A DNA stretch of 64,000 nt from Nitrospinaceae bacterium (GTDB lineage Bacteria; Nitrospinota; Nitrospinia; Nitrospinales; VA-1): the NCBI GenBank assembly GCA_029261595.1, contig JAJDAZ010000049.1:1-64000 (forward strand). The letters are read 5' to 3'. The notes under the pieces are model-generated. The model did not search any database. It was not told the DNA's origin and saw only the letters and a list, made by a program, of their open reading frames with translations. Below, one piece after another: positions 8,440 to 17,128 of the stretch. The translations under genes and the position numbers were made by a program. The number at the start of each line of letters is the position of its first letter. Within the stretch, counting starts at the first letter, position 1.

Positions 8440-8585
8440 GACAGTCCTTCTGCTTTTTTAAAGAAAATTTTAAGGTTAAAGATAATTAAATTTACTGCCA
8501 GTTTGTGTGGCCCTTTGGGAAAGGGGGGGAGACCCATGCATTGGTCCTTGGATGATTCACCTGACTTTAGATGTGAGGGCGAAAC

Positions 8586-11096
8586 GTGGTTCGTGCGCAA
8601 ATTCCGCAGTTAAAGGTTACACACTCCGACCGGGCCAATCGGCCCATGACCCGTCCGGAAATACGGGGAAAGTTTCTTTTCGTTGACAACCAGAAATATT
8701 GGATTCGGGGTGTGACCTATGGCACCTTTAGACCCCTCGAAGACGGTACGCAATTCCCAGAGCCGGAAAGGGTCCAACAGGATTTTGCTGAAATCGCCGC
8801 CAATGGAATGAACACCGTTCGAGTTTATACGGTTCCTCCCATATGGCTACTGGATATTGCCAAACATTTTCGGTTGCGGATCCTGGTCGGGCTACCGTGG
8901 GAACAGCATATCGCGTTTCTTGACGATAAAAACCGCATTAGAAAAATTGAAGAAAATGTTCGGCAGAATGTGAGAGCCTGTCGTCAGCATCCTGCCATTT
9001 TGGGCTATAGTCTGGGTAATGAAATTCCCGTCTCCATTGTGCGCTGGCACGGGAAAAAAAGGATCGAAAAATTTCTTGAACGGCTTTACCAAATCGGAAA
9101 AGCGGAAGATCCCTGTGGTTTATTCACATATGTAAATTTCCCGACGACGGAGTATCTACAGCTTCCGTTTCTGGATCTGGTCTGTTTCAACGTTTATCTC
9201 GAGTCCAGGGAAAATTTAAAAAAATATCTGGCTCGTCTGCAGAACATGGCGGATGAGCGCCCCTTATTAATGGCTGAGATTGGCCTGGACAGTCGTTCTA
9301 ATGGAGAAACCGCCCAGGCGCAGAGTTTGGACTGGCAGGTGCGGACAACATTTGAGTCGGGTTGTGCCGGCGCCATTGTGTTTGCATGGACCGATGAGTG
9401 GTACCGGGGCGGGAATGAAATTGAAGACTGGGATTTTGGTTTGATGACGCGCGACCGTCAGCCAAAACCTGCCCTGGAAAAAGTTCGCCGGGCGTTTGCG
9501 GAGGTTTCTTTTCAGCCCAATCTGCCCTGGCCGAAATTTTCAGTAGTGGTTTGCAGTTTGAATGGAGCCTCAACGATTCGCGATACTATGGAAGGTTTAA
9601 AGAATCTGGAGTATCCCGATTATGAAGTCATCGTGGTCAATGACGGCTCTACCGATGAAACGCCACAAATAGCAGGCGAGTATGATGTTCGTCTGATCAG
9701 CACAGAGAATCGAGGCTTAAGCAACGCGAGGAATACAGGGCTGGAAGCGGCGCGTGGAGAAATCGTCGCCTACATTGATGACGATGCTTACCCCGACCCG
9801 CATTGGCTCAAGTATCTTGCTCGCACATTCATGACCACTTCCTTTGTGGGAGTGGGAGGGCCGAATATAGCCCCTCCGGGCGATGGGTCGATTGCCGATT
9901 GTGTGGCCAATGCACCGGGAGGGCCAACGCATGTACTGATCTCAGACGAGATAGCGGAACATATTCCCGGTTGTAATAAAGCCTTTCGCAAGGATGCTCT
10001 GGAGGCGATCGGTGGGTTTGATCCTCGCTATCGGGCGGCCGGAGATGATGTTGACCTTTGCTGGCGTCTTCAGGAAAAGGGATGGGTCATTGGTTTCAAT
10101 CCTGCCGCCGTGGTCTGGCACCATTGCCGAAACTCGGTGACGGCTTATTGGAAACAACAATTAGGCTATGGAAAAGCAGAGGCTCTGCTGGAACAAAAAT
10201 GGCCTGAAAAATATAATTCGGTGGGGCATTTGCAGTGGGAAGGTCGTATCTACAGCAAACGGCTGACTCAATCGGTGCCGCTCGGAAAGAGCAGGATCTA
10301 CCAGGGGGTTTGGGGGTCGGCACTGTTTCAGTCTCTTTACGAGCGAGTTCCAGGGACACTGCTTTCTCTGCCTCTGATGCCGGAATGGTATTTAATGATT
10401 GCATTCATGGCGTTGTTATCCTTCATTGGAATCTGGTGGCCGCCTCTTCAAGTGGCGGGTCCTCTTTTAGCGGTTGCGATCGTTCTACCAATCATCCAGG
10501 CGGTGCGAAGTGCCAAGCAGGCATCTTTCCCGACGCCAGCGTCATCATACTGGGAGCCGGTTAAAAAACAAATATTGACGGCTTGCTTGCATTTGATTCA
10601 GCCTGTGGCCCGCTTGGCGGGTAGAATCCGCTTTGGCCTCACTCCCTGGCGATACCGTGGGTTATCTCGGTTCACCTTTCCCTGGAGTCGGGTGGTCAAC
10701 GTTTGGAGTGAAACCTGGAAGGCCCCTGAAATCAGGTTGGGGGCCTTGGAGAAAGTTTTGAAGAAGGAAAATACCCCGGTGTTTCGCGGCGACGATTTCA
10801 ATGAGTGGGATCTTGAGGTCCGTGGCGGCTTGTGTGGTTCGGTGCGGACTTTGATGGTCATTGAAGAGCATGGAGATGGCAAGCAAATGATTCGGTTTCG
10901 CGCCTGGCCCAAGTGTTGCCCCGTGGCAACGACAATAACGCTGTTATTTTCCGGGTTGACGGCGTGGGCGGTAGCCGATCAGGCTTGGGCTGCGGTAGCG
11001 CTATTGAGTGTGGTGACGGGGACGCTGGTCGTTCGCCTGGTTTCAGAGTGCGCGTATGCCACGGCCTCATTGCTTCACGCCATCGAACAAAATTAA
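8586..11096 (+). CDS. glycoside hydrolase (GH2/GH5-like barrel) fused to GT2 glycosyltransferase, membrane-anchored
   Basis: 836 residues in three parts. Residues about 20-310 form a TIM-barrel hydrolase: RGVTYGTFRP, NGMNTVRVYT, GYSLGNEIP (acid/base Glu146) and LLMAEIGLDS (nucleophile Glu231), with FAWTDEW later, as in GH2/GH5-type retaining enzymes. Residues about 315-545 are a GT2 transferase: FSVVVCSLNGA, VIVVNDGSTDET, AYIDDDAYPD (DxD) and RAAGDDVDLCWRL. The C-terminal third has hydrophobic segments at about 598-640 and 782-825. It probably builds and edits a glycan at the membrane, for export by the ABC transporter that starts 13 bases downstream. The GTG start is supported by GAGGG. Linkage and sugar cannot be read from sequence. 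Confidence 0.82.
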   Translation: MVRAQIPQLKVTHSDRANRPMTRPEIRGKFLFVDNQKYWIRGVTYGTFRPLEDGTQFPEPERVQQDFAEIAANGMNTVRVYTVPPIWLLDIAKHFRLRILVGLPWEQHIAFLDDKNRIRKIEENVRQNVRACRQHPAILGYSLGNEIPVSIVRWHGKKRIEKFLERLYQIGKAEDPCGLFTYVNFPTTEYLQLPFLDLVCFNVYLESRENLKKYLARLQNMADERPLLMAEIGLDSRSNGETAQAQSLDWQVRTTFESGCAGAIVFAWTDEWYRGGNEIEDWDFGLMTRDRQPKPALEKVRRAFAEVSFQPNLPWPKFSVVVCSLNGASTIRDTMEGLKNLEYPDYEVIVVNDGSTDETPQIAGEYDVRLISTENRGLSNARNTGLEAARGEIVAYIDDDAYPDPHWLKYLARTFMTTSFVGVGGPNIAPPGDGSIADCVANAPGGPTHVLISDEIAEHIPGCNKAFRKDALEAIGGFDPRYRAAGDDVDLCWRLQEKGWVIGFNPAAVVWHHCRNSVTAYWKQQLGYGKAEALLEQKWPEKYNSVGHLQWEGRIYSKRLTQSVPLGKSRIYQGVWGSALFQSLYERVPGTLLSLPLMPEWYLMIAFMALLSFIGIWWPPLQVAGPLLAVAIVLPIIQAVRSAKQASFPTPASSYWEPVKKQILTACLHLIQPVARLAGRIRFGLTPWRYRGLSRFTFPWSRVVNVWSETWKAPEIRLGALEKVLKKENTPVFRGDDFNEWDLEVRGGLCGSVRTLMVIEEHGDGKQMIRFRAWPKCCPVATTITLLFSGLTAWAVADQAWAAVALLSVVTGTLVVRLVSECAYATASLLHAIEQN

Positions 11097-11109
11097 AGGG
11101 GGATGACCG

Positions 11110-12873
11110 TTGACCCCTGAACACTATTCCGACACAACTGTTTTTCGTAGAATCCTCCAGGAAGCGCGGCCTTATTGGTCGCACCTGGGAGGAATTTTTC
11201 TGCTCGGACTTTTAGCGGCGCCGCTGGCACTTCTTTTGCCGGTTCCCCTGAAAATCGCGGTCGACAGCGTGATAGGATCAGACCCTCTTCCCGGTTTTAT
11301 CACCTTCTTTCTTCCTGAATCAATTGCTCACTCGCAAGCCACCTTTCTGATTTTGGCGGTGGCTCTGCAAATTCTGGTGGTGCTTTTTATCCATTTGAAT
11401 TCGGCGGTTACGTATGTGTTTCAAACCTACACCGGCGAGCGCATGACGCTGACCTTCCGGGAACGGTTGTTCCGGCATCTGCAGCGGCTTTCATTTATGT
11501 TTCACGATAAGCGTGGCACGGCAGACTCGATTTATCGCATCCAGTACGACGCTCCGTCCATACAGTACATCACCATTTACAGCGTGATCCCTTTGGTGTC
11601 CTCCATAGCTATGCTGGTGGCCATGATTGTTGTCACTGCAAGTATTAATCTTCAACTTGCGTTCATTGCTCTTGGGGTTTGTCCTGTTCTTTTTTTGATG
11701 GCCCGAATCTATAATTCGCGCATGCGTGACAAATATATTGACGTCAAGGAAATGGAAAGCGGCGTTCTGAATATTGTTCAGGAAGTCATGGCCGGTGTGC
11801 GCCTGGTAAAAGCATTTGGCCGGGAAGAAAAAGAGCGGAATCGCTTTGTGGATCATTCCGATAAAACAGTCCGGGCCCGAGTGAAACTGTCTTTTGCAGA
11901 AGGAATGTTCGGGCTGCTCATCAATTTGGGGATGGCGCTGGGAACAGCCGCTGTTCTGTTTATCGGCATTCGCAATGTGCAGACGGGAAATTTAACCATT
12001 GGTGAACTTTTGATGGTACTCACTTATCTGGCGCAATTGTATGCACCCCTGGAATCGATAAGCGATCAGGTGGCGAAGCTTCAGGACTCCCTGGCCAGCG
12101 CCCAACGGGCGTTCGAGTTGCTGGATGAAATTCCCGATGTTCAGAATAAACCCGGTGCTATGGGACTCAAACAGTCCAAGGGGGAAGTGCGAATGCGGGA
12201 TGTTTCATTCTCCTATAATGGCCAAACGCAGGTATTGGACAAGGCGTCTTTCCTCGCACCATCGGGAACACGTGTGGGAATATTTGGCAGAACCGGGGCC
12301 GGCAAGACAACACTTGTGAGTCTGTTGACCCGGTTTTACGATCCCGATGCGGGTCAAATTTTATTGGACGGAGAGGATATTAGAAATTACAAGATTGCCG
12401 ACCTTCGCAATCAGTTTTCCATTGTTCTGCAAGAGCCTGTTTTGTTTTCAACCAGTATCGAAGAGAATATTGCCTACGGGCGTCCGGGGGCGGGCAGAGA
12501 GGATATTGAAAAGGCGGCGAATTCGGCGAATGCGCATGAATTCATTTCCGCTCTTCCCGAGGGTTATGACACGCTGGTGGGTGAGCGCGGCATGAGTTTG
12601 TCGGGCGGTGAACGCCAGCGCATTGCTCTGGCACGGGCTTTTCTAAAGGATGCTCCTATCTTAATTCTGGATGAGCCGACAAGCTCTGTGGACATCCAGA
12701 CGGAGGCGGGAATTATGGCGGCAATCGAACTGCTCATGCAGGACCGAACGACATTTTTGATCGCTCACCGTTTGAGCACTCTTGAGAACTGCGATCTATT
12801 ACTTGAAATCCAGAGCGGCGGAAGCATCGAAATCAAATCCAGCGTGTCCACATCCATTGAGGGTGAGTCGTGA
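11110..12873 (+). CDS. ABC exporter, fused membrane and ATPase domains (MsbA/NdvA type)
   Basis: 587 residues: a six-helix exporter membrane domain over about residues 20-320 and a nucleotide-binding domain with Walker A GRTGAGKTT (about 393-401), signature LSGGERQ (497-503), Walker B ILILDEPTSS (about 518) and the H-loop in LIAHRLST. Half-transporters of this kind work as dimers and export lipid-linked sugars, cyclic glucans or peptides. TTG start after AGGGGG; the overlapping ATG frame stops at once. It is coupled to the GH-GT2 gene before it and shares a GTGA start/stop overlap with the next gene, so the substrate is probably the glycan made by this locus. Confidence 0.88.
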   Translation: MTPEHYSDTTVFRRILQEARPYWSHLGGIFLLGLLAAPLALLLPVPLKIAVDSVIGSDPLPGFITFFLPESIAHSQATFLILAVALQILVVLFIHLNSAVTYVFQTYTGERMTLTFRERLFRHLQRLSFMFHDKRGTADSIYRIQYDAPSIQYITIYSVIPLVSSIAMLVAMIVVTASINLQLAFIALGVCPVLFLMARIYNSRMRDKYIDVKEMESGVLNIVQEVMAGVRLVKAFGREEKERNRFVDHSDKTVRARVKLSFAEGMFGLLINLGMALGTAAVLFIGIRNVQTGNLTIGELLMVLTYLAQLYAPLESISDQVAKLQDSLASAQRAFELLDEIPDVQNKPGAMGLKQSKGEVRMRDVSFSYNGQTQVLDKASFLAPSGTRVGIFGRTGAGKTTLVSLLTRFYDPDAGQILLDGEDIRNYKIADLRNQFSIVLQEPVLFSTSIEENIAYGRPGAGREDIEKAANSANAHEFISALPEGYDTLVGERGMSLSGGERQRIALARAFLKDAPILILDEPTSSVDIQTEAGIMAAIELLMQDRTTFLIAHRLSTLENCDLLLEIQSGGSIEIKSSVSTSIEGES

Positions 12874-14084
12874 TTCCGATAGAAAAATACCCACCGATAA
12901 CTAAAGGCAAGATCATTGTCTGGGGATTTATCGCTTCCTATCCCTTTGGCGGCATGACTTGGCAGGTGCTTCATCACCTAGCGGGATTTCGGCGTCTGGG
13001 TTTCGATGTGTGGTATGTCGAAGATTCTAATAATGCCGTTTTTGACCCAAAAACCTGGGAGCCTGCCTGGAGTGTTCTGCCGAACGTTCGTTACCTGAAA
13101 GAGCAAATGGAGAGTGTCGGCTTGGGGGATCGCTGGGTATTTCGGCCCCCTCGGGCAGTTGCGGGCTCTCAGAAGTCCGACAAGGTGTGCCTCGGAGCTT
13201 TGGACCTTGCAGGGCTGAGTAATTTGTATAAAGAAGTCGATGCGGTGTTCAACCTTTGCGGTTCTCACGAATTGCGAGCCGATCATGAAGGGATCAAATG
13301 TCTGGTTTATTTGCAAACCGACCCGGTGGTCGATCAGATTCGCATCGCTGAGGGAGATAAAAAGTTGATCGCGGAATTCGATGCTTACGACTTTCTATTT
13401 TCCTACGGTGAAAACCTTGGAAGCCCAGATTGTCTTGTTCCTGTCGAAAGGTATGTGTGGCACCCGACGAGGCCGCCGGTCGTCATGGAGTGGTGGGAGA
13501 CCAACGGTTCTCCAAAGCGAGAAAGCAAACTGACGACGATATCCAACTGGCAGAACCTGAAAAAGGATATTGTCTGGAAAGGGGAGACGTATCGCTGGAG
13601 GAAGGATATCGAGTTCAAGCGATTTGTCACTCTGCCCAAAAGGTCGGCGTTATCCATTGAGCTGGCGCTGGAAGGCATTAAGGATCAGGATACGGCCATG
13701 ATGCGGGATAAGGGCTGGGGAATCGTTTCCGCCAGAGAGTTGGGACATCCTAATGCCTATCGCGATTACATTCGCTGTTCGGCAGGAGAGTTCACGGTGG
13801 CCAAAGATCAGAATATTCGCATGCAGAGCGGCTGGTTCAGTGACCGCAGTGTTTGTTATCTTGCCGCCGGCCGTCCGGTGATTTCTCAAGACACAGCTTT
13901 CAAAAAATTTATTCCCACCGGAGACGGGTTGTTTTCTTTCAACACAATGGATGGCATTGTTAAGGCTGTGGATGCCATTCATAGTGACTATGAAAAACAA
14001 AGCCGGTTGGCTCGGCAAATTGCAGATGAATATTTTCGCGCCGAAAAAGTGCTCGGAAATATTTTGAACGTGATAGGACTTTGA
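12870..14084 (+). CDS. GT-B-like glycosyltransferase
   Basis: 404 residues. The N-terminal part has GFIASYPFGGMTWQVLHHLA, the glycine-rich donor-domain start of family 1/4-type transferases, and the C-terminal part has SDRSVCYLAAGRPVISQDT with a following acidic/Gly segment, the acceptor-to-donor signature of Glyco_trans_1-like proteins. No signal or membrane segment. The GTG start overlaps the ABC exporter stop by four bases. It probably adds a sugar to the glycan of this locus in the cytoplasm. Exact family unsure. Confidence 0.7.
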   Translation: MIPIEKYPPITKGKIIVWGFIASYPFGGMTWQVLHHLAGFRRLGFDVWYVEDSNNAVFDPKTWEPAWSVLPNVRYLKEQMESVGLGDRWVFRPPRAVAGSQKSDKVCLGALDLAGLSNLYKEVDAVFNLCGSHELRADHEGIKCLVYLQTDPVVDQIRIAEGDKKLIAEFDAYDFLFSYGENLGSPDCLVPVERYVWHPTRPPVVMEWWETNGSPKRESKLTTISNWQNLKKDIVWKGETYRWRKDIEFKRFVTLPKRSALSIELALEGIKDQDTAMMRDKGWGIVSARELGHPNAYRDYIRCSAGEFTVAKDQNIRMQSGWFSDRSVCYLAAGRPVISQDTAFKKFIPTGDGLFSFNTMDGIVKAVDAIHSDYEKQSRLARQIADEYFRAEKVLGNILNVIGL

Positions 14085-14087
14085 GTT

Positions 14088-14801
14088 GTGAATGCAAAAA
14101 AATTCTTGATCGTCAATGCGGATGATTTTGGCCTGAGTTTCGGCGTGAACTGTGGCATCGTTGAAGCGTACAAACTTGGAGTTGTGACCAGCGCCAGCCT
14201 CATGGTGCGCTGGCCGGCAGCCAAAGATGCCGCCGCTTATGGCCGCAGTCATCCTGAACTCGGTCTGGGGCTGCACATTGACCTTGGGGAATGGGTCTTT
14301 CGTGACGAGGAATGGGTGCCTGATTATGAAGTGGTGGATTTGACAGACGCAGATGCTGTTGGAAATGAAGTGTCACGTCAGCTCGACACCTTCCGGCGTC
14401 TCGTGGGGCGGGACCCCACACACATCGACTCTCACCAGCATGTGCATCTGAAGGAACCGGCGAAATCCGTTTTCTTGCGATGGGCCGAAAAAACAGAGAT
14501 CCCTCTGCGTCATTTTATTGAGAATGTTAGATACTGTGGGGACTTCTACGGGCAGACCGCTGAAGGGGAGCCGCTTCCGGAAATGGTCAGTATTGAAGCG
14601 CTGATTAAGATTCTGGAAAACCTACCGGAGGGCTACACGGAGATGGCGTGTCATCCCGGGTACGGAGAGGGTTTGGCCACCACCTACCGGAATGAAAGAG
14701 CGCTGGAGTTAAGAGCTTTATGTGATTCGCGCATTCAGGACCAATTAAAAATTTTGGGAATCAAGCTTTGCTCTTTCAGTCAGGGCGTCCCCAACTATTG
14801 A
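14088..14801 (+). CDS. ChbG/HpnK (YdjC)-family carbohydrate deacetylase
   Basis: 237 residues. LIVNADDFGLS (Asp12, Asp13) and THIDSHQHVH (about 112-121) are the metal-binding motifs of the YdjC/ChbG family, which removes N-acetyl groups from chito-oligosaccharides or, for HpnK, from a glucosamine lipid. MACHPGYGE near the C-terminus is also characteristic. GTG start three bases after the previous stop, so translation is coupled. It suggests that the glycan of this locus contains an N-acetylated amino sugar. Confidence 0.85.
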   Translation: MNAKKFLIVNADDFGLSFGVNCGIVEAYKLGVVTSASLMVRWPAAKDAAAYGRSHPELGLGLHIDLGEWVFRDEEWVPDYEVVDLTDADAVGNEVSRQLDTFRRLVGRDPTHIDSHQHVHLKEPAKSVFLRWAEKTEIPLRHFIENVRYCGDFYGQTAEGEPLPEMVSIEALIKILENLPEGYTEMACHPGYGEGLATTYRNERALELRALCDSRIQDQLKILGIKLCSFSQGVPNY

Positions 14802-14841
14802 TGTGGACTGAAAGCGGGCTCGGTATAAAATTGTCGACCCT

Positions 14842-15993
14842 ATGAGTTTGCGAGAACGTTCGAAAATTTTTTTCACAATCCTTCTTGTTGTTACAAGTTG
14901 TTTCATTCCCATCATCCTGTTTGAGCTATTTGCAACCTTCGTCCTAGATTTCCACTCATCTAGAAACCACATTCCATTCTTCCAAATTGATTCGATCACG
15001 GGTTGGGCCAAGATACCCAATCAGGAGGAAACCTGGTATCTCTATAATGATGGAACCAAGACTCGTGTACGCAACAACAGTCATGGGTTCACAGACCGAG
15101 AAAGAAAAGTCGAAAAATCCAAACCGAGAATTGCCCTCATTGGAGATTCGACCACGGAATTCTGGGAAGCTGAAGAGAAAGAGCGCGGTCAAACTCTCAT
15201 GGAGCGTAAGCTGAATCATGCATGGGAAGTCCTCAATTTTGGGGTACGGGGCTTTTCAACAGACCAGGCTTACCTGCTGTTAAAACATAAGGGCATGAAA
15301 TTTTCCCCGGACATCGTCGTCTATACGTTTTGCATTAATGATCTTTATGGCAACACTCAGGTGAATAAACCGCATTATGAATTGATCTCCGGGCAACAAG
15401 AAAAACTGATTCTGAAAGACTTCCCCTATCCCTATACAGAATTAAATGCGGAAGAAGATTCATCTTCTTATCTTGAGTGGATTGATGAAATTATTTTTGA
15501 TCACTCCTTTCTGTACCGTAAGCTGTCCCAGATTTTAGCCAATCATCCGATGGGGGTTTATTATGAACATATGCCTCTGAAATCTCAGACGGAGCTAAGA
15601 CCCTATAAGAAAATTTACAGCGCGGAAGAAAAATATTGGTGGGAACTTTTTAAAGAGTTAATTTTAGAAATAAAACAATTTTCGGATAGGCAAGGAGTTC
15701 GATTTCTTTTGGTTGAAGGGGTTTACGGAAATACTCTGGACCCAGAAAGAATGGCGTGGAGTGAGGAAAAATACGGCGATGTGTTCGATCCTGAAAAGGT
15801 AACCCGGCTTTTGAAGGAATTCTCTGAACAGGAGGGAATTTCCTTTCTCTCGATTCAGGATGAAGTGAGACGAAGAAAAATCCCAATAACAGACTTAATG
15901 CATCCGCAAGATTATGTTCACCTGAGTGCCGCCGGCATCGAACTCTATTCGGATTGGGTATTGGAAAAACTGAAAACCCTCGAGTGGCTTTAG
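14842..15993 (+). CDS. membrane-anchored SGNH/GDSL hydrolase
   Basis: 383 residues. A single N-terminal membrane helix (about residues 9-34) is followed by an exported SGNH domain: block I IALIGDSTTEF (Ser near 103), block II LNFGVRGFSTDQ, block III FCINDLYGN, and block V LMHPQDYVHLSAAG (Asp357/His360). Such proteins are esterases or acyl transferases acting on polysaccharide O-acetyl groups. It sits next to an acyltransferase-3 gene with a 13-base gap, a common pairing for glycan O-acylation. Confidence 0.8.
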   Translation: MSLRERSKIFFTILLVVTSCFIPIILFELFATFVLDFHSSRNHIPFFQIDSITGWAKIPNQEETWYLYNDGTKTRVRNNSHGFTDRERKVEKSKPRIALIGDSTTEFWEAEEKERGQTLMERKLNHAWEVLNFGVRGFSTDQAYLLLKHKGMKFSPDIVVYTFCINDLYGNTQVNKPHYELISGQQEKLILKDFPYPYTELNAEEDSSSYLEWIDEIIFDHSFLYRKLSQILANHPMGVYYEHMPLKSQTELRPYKKIYSAEEKYWWELFKELILEIKQFSDRQGVRFLLVEGVYGNTLDPERMAWSEEKYGDVFDPEKVTRLLKEFSEQEGISFLSIQDEVRRRKIPITDLMHPQDYVHLSAAGIELYSDWVLEKLKTLEWL

Positions 15994-16006
15994 GGAAATT
16001 AAATTT

Positions 16007-17128
16007 ATGTTTCAGACACAACCACACAAATATATGGTCCAGCTCGATGCGTTGAGAGCATTCGCCATTATAGGGGTGCTATTTCATCACTTCTGGCCAA
16101 CCGTTGATCCTTCTCTGGAGAATTTGGGTCACCTGGGAGTAAGGCTTTTTTTCGTGTTGAGTGGTTATCTTATCACCTTGATTTTATTGAGATGTCGGGA
16201 GCTTGTGGAAGTAAAAGGACAAGGTATTGCTTTTACATTACGGCAGTTTTATATCCGGCGCTTTTTACGAATTTTCCCTGTCTTTTATTTGGTTCTGTTT
16301 GCTGCATACTTGTTAGGTCTTGAAGAGATGCAAAAAACCTTCTGGTGGCACTTTTCATATGGGTCTAATTTTTTGTTTGCACTTCAGGGTTATTTCGGCA
16401 AATTTACGGGCCATTTCTGGTCTTTGGCAGTGGAGGAGCAGTTTTACCTTATCTGGCCTTCTTTAATATTTGTTATACCCAGGAAGTATCTCCATTTCGT
16501 AATAATCGGAGTCATTGCAAGTGGCCCACTATTTCGCGCCTTCTGTTGGTTTACTGAAATGAATATGGTCGCAACTTATGCTGTTCCTTTGGCTTCTGCC
16601 GACAGCTTAGGGATGGGGGCTCTTTTAGCTTACGCCCAAAATAAACAGGTTTTTCGTAATAGGATGGTTATGTCAGGGGTGCTGATGGTTTCCCTGACGC
16701 TAATTTGGGAACTATTTTATTTGAAAGCCTCATTTCCGCAAATCGAAGTTGTCGTGATGGACATCGTTCGTGCTTTGGCCTTTGTCTGGTTGATCGACTG
16801 CGCCAGCCGGGGCTTTGGTGGGTTTGTTGGACGTGTTTTGGAATTAAAACCAATCGTGTATCTGGGGAAAATAAGCTATGGGGTATACGTTTATCATATG
16901 TTTATTCCCTTTATTCTGCAGAATATCTTGGATTATTTGGGAATGCCTCTTCCGGAATCGGAAGCGGGCCAATTTTTTCTATTGGTCTTTGCCACTTTGG
17001 CTATTGCCGTTCCCTCCTGGCATTTTTTCGAAAAACCGATCAATAACCTGAAAAAAGGTTTCGCTTACAAAAAGAAGAAAACAGACGTGGTAGGAGAAGA
17101 TAAAATTCTTTTAAAAGCTGAAGCTTAA
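16007..17128 (+). CDS. acyltransferase 3 family membrane protein (OafA/YrhL-like)
   Basis: 373 residues and about ten membrane helices. LDALRAFAIIGVLFHHF and RLFFVLSGYLIT (with the family His-His and SGY motifs), the RRFLRIFPVFYLVL arginine motif and WSLAVEEQFYLIWP define the acyltransferase 3 family. It moves acyl groups, usually acetyl, across or at the inner membrane onto sugars. It is the last gene of the plus-strand glycan operon and overlaps the convergent next gene by four bases. Confidence 0.93.
   Translation: MFQTQPHKYMVQLDALRAFAIIGVLFHHFWPTVDPSLENLGHLGVRLFFVLSGYLITLILLRCRELVEVKGQGIAFTLRQFYIRRFLRIFPVFYLVLFAAYLLGLEEMQKTFWWHFSYGSNFLFALQGYFGKFTGHFWSLAVEEQFYLIWPSLIFVIPRKYLHFVIIGVIASGPLFRAFCWFTEMNMVATYAVPLASADSLGMGALLAYAQNKQVFRNRMVMSGVLMVSLTLIWELFYLKASFPQIEVVVMDIVRALAFVWLIDCASRGFGGFVGRVLELKPIVYLGKISYGVYVYHMFIPFILQNILDYLGMPLPESEAGQFFLLVFATLAIAVPSWHFFEKPINNLKKGFAYKKKKTDVVGEDKILLKAEA

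Larger units (their letters stand above)
8124..8585. other. intergenic region upstream of the glycan locus
   Basis: About 460 bases between divergent genes. It contains an exact TTGACA at 8362-8367 followed after 17 bases by a weak -10 (TGATAT, 8385-8390), and an inverted repeat at 8422-8439 described separately. GAGGG at 8577-8581 is the ribosome site of the next gene. The rest is AT-rich with no gene visible. Confidence 0.5.
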
